Shown: piece after piece, positions 60,272-64,000 of the stretch
How the letters are laid out: every line of letters begins with the position of its first letter
Position numbering within the stretch: the stretch's first letter is position 1
DNA from: JAJFIE01 sp964344255
GTDB lineage: Bacteria; Pseudomonadota; Alphaproteobacteria; Rhodospirillales; Casp-alpha2
Length of the DNA: 64,000 nucleotides
Reading direction: 5' to 3'
NCBI GenBank assembly: GCA_964344255.1
Contig: CAYFMQ010000018.1
Coordinates: forward strand, 1 to 64,000
Position numbers and translations under genes: made by a program
The notes under the pieces: model-generated
What the model was told of the DNA's origin: nothing
Databases searched by the model: none
Seen by the model: the letters and a program-made list of their open reading frames with translations, nothing else

Positions 60272-61342
60272 ATGGCTGACGAAGATGATGCCCAAAAAAC
60301 AGAAGACCCGACACCGCGAAAACTAGAGCGGTCAAGGGAACAGGGCCAGACCGCGTCTTCACAGGAAGTCAAGGCTTGGGGCATCCTGTTGGCGGCGACA
60401 CTGGTGTTGGCCATATTGGCGCCGAGCATATCATCCAAGGTGCGTAATGTTGCTTTTGTGTTCGTCGAGCAGCCACACGCCATAGCCATGGATTTCGAGA
60501 ACCTGCGTCTCCTTTTTGCCGATCTCATGCTTGATATAGCATGGATATTGTGGCCGCTCATGCTCGCGTTGATGGTTGTCGCGATCTTTATGAGCGTGGC
60601 GCAAAGTGGCCTGATCTGGGCGCCGACGAAAATCAAGCCGGATTATTCCAAACTCTCTTTGATCAAGGGGATCAAGCAAAAGCTTTCAATGCGTACCCTC
60701 GTCGAGTTTGTGAAGGGTATAATGAAGATCGTCATCGTCTCCATCGTATCCTTCGGCATAGCCATCCCCTTGCTCGATGATATCGTCTTGATCCCGGATA
60801 TCGATTTTATCCTGACGCTTGAGCGCATCCATGAACTGGTGATCATTCTCGCCATCGGTACGATTATTGTGCTGACCGTGATCGCCGTGCTCGATTACAT
60901 TTATCAGAAATATTCATTCTTCCAGCAGATGAAGATGTCGAAACAGGAAGTGCGTGACGAACACAAACAGAGCGAGGGCGACCCGCAGGTCAAGGCTCGC
61001 ATTCGCCAGCTTCGAACCGAACGCGCCCGCCAGCGCATGATGGCGGAGGTGCCCGAAGCGGACGTTGTGATCACCAACCCGACCCACTATGCGGTTGCGC
61101 TTAAATACAAGATGGAGGAAATGCAGGCGCCGAGACTGGTCGCCAAGGGCGTTGATAATCTTGCCTTCAGGATTCGTGAAGTGGCCGAAGAACACGACAT
61201 CCCCATCGTCGAGAATCCACCGCTTGCCCGGACACTCTATGCCGCGGTCGAGCTGGAAGAGGAAATTCCGACGGAACATTATCATGCCGTAGCGGAAGTT
61301 ATCGGTTACGTCATGCGCATGCGTGGCGATACGGTGCATTAG
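60272..61342 (+). CDS. flhB: FlhB flagellar export switch protein
   Basis: FlhB controls substrate specificity of the export gate and is cut at NPTH. The 356-residue protein starts DAQKTEDPTPRKLERSREQG, the usual soluble lead, followed by four helices. The cytoplasmic switch domain contains VVITNPTHYAVALKYKME with the autocleavage NPTH (about residues 268-271). VAEEHDIPIVENPPLARTLY and EEEIPTEHYHAVAEVIGYV match the C-terminal part. cckA begins 15 bases downstream. Confidence 0.97.
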   Translation: MADEDDAQKTEDPTPRKLERSREQGQTASSQEVKAWGILLAATLVLAILAPSISSKVRNVAFVFVEQPHAIAMDFENLRLLFADLMLDIAWILWPLMLALMVVAIFMSVAQSGLIWAPTKIKPDYSKLSLIKGIKQKLSMRTLVEFVKGIMKIVIVSIVSFGIAIPLLDDIVLIPDIDFILTLERIHELVIILAIGTIIVLTVIAVLDYIYQKYSFFQQMKMSKQEVRDEHKQSEGDPQVKARIRQLRTERARQRMMAEVPEADVVITNPTHYAVALKYKMEEMQAPRLVAKGVDNLAFRIREVAEEHDIPIVENPPLARTLYAAVELEEEIPTEHYHAVAEVIGYVMRMRGDTVH

Positions 61343-61357
61343 GGTAGGTTCGGTTTG

Positions 61358-63742
61358 ATGGGTGATCAGCCTTCTATTCCCGATAAAGGTGGATTTTCGG
61401 CCTTGCTCCGGCGGCTTGGCCTGTCCTCTGGTGGAGGCGGGAACGGGACCTTCTCCATGTTCGAGTTAAGCGGCGAGGCCTGGCTGGTGACGGACGGGGA
61501 TGGACGTACGCTGTTTACGACCAATGCCTGGAAACGATCCTTTCCCTGCCCGGCAGGGGGAGAGCCAGGCCTGAGCGGCCTTAAATCCCTTGTATCCGTG
61601 CCTGATGCCGCCTCGGAAATCGAAAGGCTCATGGCCGGCGCCGTCCAGGGAACGGCCATGCGGGGTGAAATCTGTGCGGAAGCGCCCAACAACCGGCATG
61701 AATGGTGGAGCCTGCTGGCTAGCCCCGACGGCAGCTCAAACATCTACTGGCGCGCCAATGACGTGACGTCGATCCGTGAACGCGAAACCCGGGGCCGACT
61801 GGAATCGGAAATGATTTCCGATTTCCTCGATAACCTGCCTGTCGGATTTTTCGCCCTGGATGCAGACGGCTCCTTTTCCTACGCCAACTCGACCCTGGCC
61901 CGCTGGCTTGGGCTGGAGGTCGGCGACCTGTCCCGTGGAAAGGTTGCGTTTCAGGATGTTCTTGCCGGTGATGACATGCCGCCGGAAGAGGGAGTCGGTT
62001 ACGTCACCATGCAGGTCGCCGGCGGCGGCGATTCGTTCCGGGCCTTTGTCATCCGCAACAACCGGGGGCATGCGGGCGGCGCCCGGGCGGTCGTGCTGCG
62101 TGATCCGGAATCCGGAAACGACGTCGAACCGGACATGGCAACCGCGGGTGGTGACAGGGCAGGGGGCGCCAGTATTCCGCCGTGGCTGTTTGACGATGCG
62201 CCCATCGGCATCGCGGTGTTGAGGGAGGACGGCTCGATCGTTTCGTGCAACCTGGCCCTGGCCCGGTTTCTGGACGAGGACAGGGAGGCCTTGAGCGGCA
62301 CCCAGATCGCCTCGCATGTTTCCGCGGAAGACCGCGACGATGTCAGCGCGGCGCTTTCCAAGCTTGTCATGGGCACGGCGCGCGCCGTTCATGCGGAAGT
62401 ACGCCTGCCGGGCGAAGGGGCCGATGCCCGGGCGGCGTCGCTCCATGCCGCGCGCATGGAGAGCGACAACGCTGAAGAAGAGGACGGCAGCATCATCCTG
62501 CACGTCATCGACGAAACAGAACAACGTCACCTGGAGGTCCAGTTTACCCAGTCCCAGAAGATGCAGGCCATCGGCCAGCTGGCCGGCGGCGTGGCGCACG
62601 ATTTCAACAACCTGCTGACCGCCATGATCGGCTTCTGTGACCTGTTGCTGCAGCGCCACGGGCCGGACGATCCGTCCTTTGCCGATATCCAGCAGATCAA
62701 GCAGAACGCCAACCGGGCGACAAACCTGGTTCGCCAGTTGCTGGCCTTTTCGCGCAAGCAGACGCTGGAGCCGGTTATCCTCGATCCCACCGAAGCGCTG
62801 GCGGATCTCTCCCACCTACTGGGCCGATTGATCGGCGAGCAGGTGGAGTTGAACCTTGAACATGCGCCCGATATCCATCTGGTCCGGGCCGACAGGGGGC
62901 AATTCGATCAGGTCATCATTAACCTGGTGGTGAATGCCCGCGACGCCATGCCGGGCGGCGGCACGCTGACTGTCAGGACGCACAACGAAACGGTCATCGA
63001 TCCCGTCCAGCGGGGGCCGGAAATCATGCCCCCCGGCGCCTATGTGGTGGTCGAGGTCGCCGATACCGGCACCGGCATCGCCAAGGAGGACCTGGAGCGC
63101 ATCTTCGAGCCCTTCTTCTCGACCAAGGAGGTCGGCGCGGGAACCGGTCTCGGCCTGTCGACGGTCTACGGTATCGTGCGCCAGTCCGACGGTTATATCT
63201 TCGTAGACAGTGCCATCGGCCACGGCACCACTTTCTCCATCTACCTGCCCGCGCATGGCGCGGAAGGGGAGATCGGCCTGGAAGCGGCCGCCGCCGCCGA
63301 CAAGGCGCTGGCCGAGCGCCGCGCCGCCGTATCGCGGCAAGGAGCGGGGAGCGACGAAGCCGCCGACCTGACGGGGGAGGGCGTCGTTTTGCTGGTCGAG
63401 GACGAGGACGCCGTCCGGCTGTTCGGCGCCCGGGCGCTCAAGAACAAGGGCTATACGGTGCTCGAAGCCGACAACGGCGAAACGGCGCTGGATGTGCTCA
63501 ATAGCGCGGACCGGAACATCGACATCATCGTCTCCGACGTCGTCATGCCGGGTATGGACGGGCACACCTTCGTGCAACTGGTGCGCCAGGAAATGCCCGA
63601 TATCAAGGTCATCCTCATGTCCGGTTACGCCGAGGACGTGTTCCGCGAGGAAATCAGCCGCGACCCCACCATCCACTTCCTCGCCAAGCCGTTCAGCCTG
63701 AAGACCCTGGCCGGCACCGTGAAGGACGTGCTGGCGGGTTAG
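61358..63742 (+). CDS. cckA: CckA cell-cycle hybrid histidine kinase
   Basis: CckA starts the phosphorelay through ChpT to CtrA and so sits above the CtrA boxes in this window. The protein (794 residues from ATG 61358; a TTG lies one codon earlier) has a PAS-like region near 150-290 and another near 290-390. HisKA has AIGQLAGGVAHDFNNLLTAM with the phosphorylated His 414. The ATPase core includes VIINLVVNARDAMPGGGTL and ADTGTGIAKEDLERIFEPFF. The C-terminal receiver has VVLLVEDEDAVRLFGARAL with acceptor Asp 727 in IIVSDVVMPGMDGH. Caulobacter CckA has N-terminal membrane helices; I see none here, so it may be soluble or use another anchor. Higher G+C than the flagellar genes before it. Confidence 0.93.
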   Translation: MGDQPSIPDKGGFSALLRRLGLSSGGGGNGTFSMFELSGEAWLVTDGDGRTLFTTNAWKRSFPCPAGGEPGLSGLKSLVSVPDAASEIERLMAGAVQGTAMRGEICAEAPNNRHEWWSLLASPDGSSNIYWRANDVTSIRERETRGRLESEMISDFLDNLPVGFFALDADGSFSYANSTLARWLGLEVGDLSRGKVAFQDVLAGDDMPPEEGVGYVTMQVAGGGDSFRAFVIRNNRGHAGGARAVVLRDPESGNDVEPDMATAGGDRAGGASIPPWLFDDAPIGIAVLREDGSIVSCNLALARFLDEDREALSGTQIASHVSAEDRDDVSAALSKLVMGTARAVHAEVRLPGEGADARAASLHAARMESDNAEEEDGSIILHVIDETEQRHLEVQFTQSQKMQAIGQLAGGVAHDFNNLLTAMIGFCDLLLQRHGPDDPSFADIQQIKQNANRATNLVRQLLAFSRKQTLEPVILDPTEALADLSHLLGRLIGEQVELNLEHAPDIHLVRADRGQFDQVIINLVVNARDAMPGGGTLTVRTHNETVIDPVQRGPEIMPPGAYVVVEVADTGTGIAKEDLERIFEPFFSTKEVGAGTGLGLSTVYGIVRQSDGYIFVDSAIGHGTTFSIYLPAHGAEGEIGLEAAAAADKALAERRAAVSRQGAGSDEAADLTGEGVVLLVEDEDAVRLFGARALKNKGYTVLEADNGETALDVLNSADRNIDIIVSDVVMPGMDGHTFVQLVRQEMPDIKVILMSGYAEDVFREEISRDPTIHFLAKPFSLKTLAGTVKDVLAG

Positions 63743-63752
63743 GTGACCGGCG

Positions 63753-64000
63753 TCAAATTTTTAAATTTTCACATTCCTGAATGGTCAGGTTCCTTTTTTG
63801 CGCTTCTTGTGCATAGGAGGCGTAGGTGCCTTCTGTCTCCCACGTATAGGATGTGCTTGAAGGTAGGTAGCGAAGGGCAAACGTGCAAATAAACCGATCT
63901 GACTTTGCAATCGTATCAGGGATAGTCCTGACTAAAAGGCTGTCTTCATTTTCACTAACCAATTGGTCGTTCTGCTGGTTTAGATGATGCGCCACCGTTT
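63753..64000 (-). CDS. Unknown protein, C-terminal fragment at right edge
   Basis: An open frame enters from the right edge and ends at 63753. The visible end reads LRYLPSSTSYTWETEG, then YASYAQEAQKRNLTIQECEN. The terminal pattern (AxEAxxRxLxxxxC) is common at the C-terminus of small alphaproteobacterial secreted or Sel1-like proteins, but no family can be named. A GTG at 63995 could be a start, yet the frame stays open beyond it. Low confidence. Confidence 0.35.
   Translation of the reverse strand, partial: TVAHHLNQQNDQLVSENEDSLLVRTIPDTIAKSDRFICTFALRYLPSSTSYTWETEGTYASYAQEAQKRNLTIQECENLKI
63776..63799 (+). terminator. Weak hairpin terminator after cckA, palindrome copy 2
   Basis: CCTGA-ATGG-TCAGG is a five-base stem followed by TTCC and a run of six T. 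It lies 34 bases after the cckA stop and could act as a weak plus-strand terminator. The same 16-base core (CCTGAATGGTCAGGTT) also occurs at 48055-48070. Confidence 0.45.

Noticed and set aside
61736..62815. A 359-codon frame antisense to cckA
   Set aside because: It lies wholly opposite a well-supported histidine kinase in G+C-rich DNA, has no family motif and no ribosome site. It is a frame shadow.
62816..63676. A 286-codon antisense frame over the CckA kinase and receiver region
   Set aside because: Same reason: the plus-strand protein is clearly real, and the antisense frame is His/Asp/Val-rich noise.

Overview
The window comes from an alphaproteobacterium, most likely of the Rhodospirillales type. 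FlbT, FliX, SciP (DUF1153) and CckA are markers of the alphaproteobacterial CtrA cell-cycle and flagellum circuit. The CheZ, DUF6468-like and MotE-like genes beside fliL-fliM fit Rhodospirillales better than Caulobacterales. Taxonomy is inferred from gene content only. The ten-N run at 3681-3690 shows that this is a draft or metagenome scaffold.

Layout. (1) 1-8892: flagellar block. It holds fliG (cut by the left edge), fliF, sciP, a very long hook gene flgE broken by the N run, flgD and fliK on the minus strand, then flbT on the plus strand. (2) 8906-37290: glycan island. It holds three sulfotransferase-like domains, two TPR-containing glycosyltransferases (one resembling flagellin glycosyltransferase FlmG), a glycosyltransferase/2OG-dioxygenase fusion, gmd and manC. 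It also holds a heptose-type activation module (gmhA plus an inverted HldE), four more SDR/epimerase genes, a two-subunit E1-like and an acetolactate-synthase-like ThDP enzyme, a methyltransferase, an MDR dehydrogenase, a WaaA-like Kdo transferase and a second 2OG oxygenase. (3) 37217-37660: a hook-type gene cut off at the island edge. (4) 37848-41736: FbpABC iron(III) uptake with a Fur-type palindrome upstream. (5) 42026-45869: fliX (frameshifted), dksA, a flgA-flgH chimera, flgG and flgF. (6) 46307-55793: fliL-fliM-DUF6468-motE-cheY-cheZ, two MotB-like genes and a 1202-residue secreted repeat protein. (7) 55816-57654: flhX-like, an 88-residue orphan, fliO and fliP on the minus strand. (8) 57784-63742: flgB-flgC-fliE-fliQ-fliR-flhB-cckA on the plus strand. 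A partial unknown gene runs off the right edge.

How it works together. Early flagellar genes (flgB-cckA, fliF, sciP, fliL) have CtrA-box-like sites; the one before flgB is a perfect TTAA-N7-TTAA. Hook-class operons (fliK-flgD-flgE, flgF-flgG, and the truncated hook gene) each have a GG-N10-GC sigma-54 promoter. This is the Caulobacter two-tier logic, with CckA feeding CtrA, SciP opposing it, FliX acting on the sigma-54 tier and FlbT acting post-transcriptionally. The glycan island probably makes a sulfated, possibly branched or heptose-based glycan for the flagellin or cell surface; this is an inference from neighbourhood and domains.

Several genes look damaged: flgE (gap), flgA-flgH (internal deletion), fliX (one-base frameshift) and the 37.2 kb hook gene (3' loss). 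Each could be a real lesion or an assembly artefact, and read-level data would be needed to decide. I saw no tRNA, rRNA, CRISPR array, transposase or integrase.
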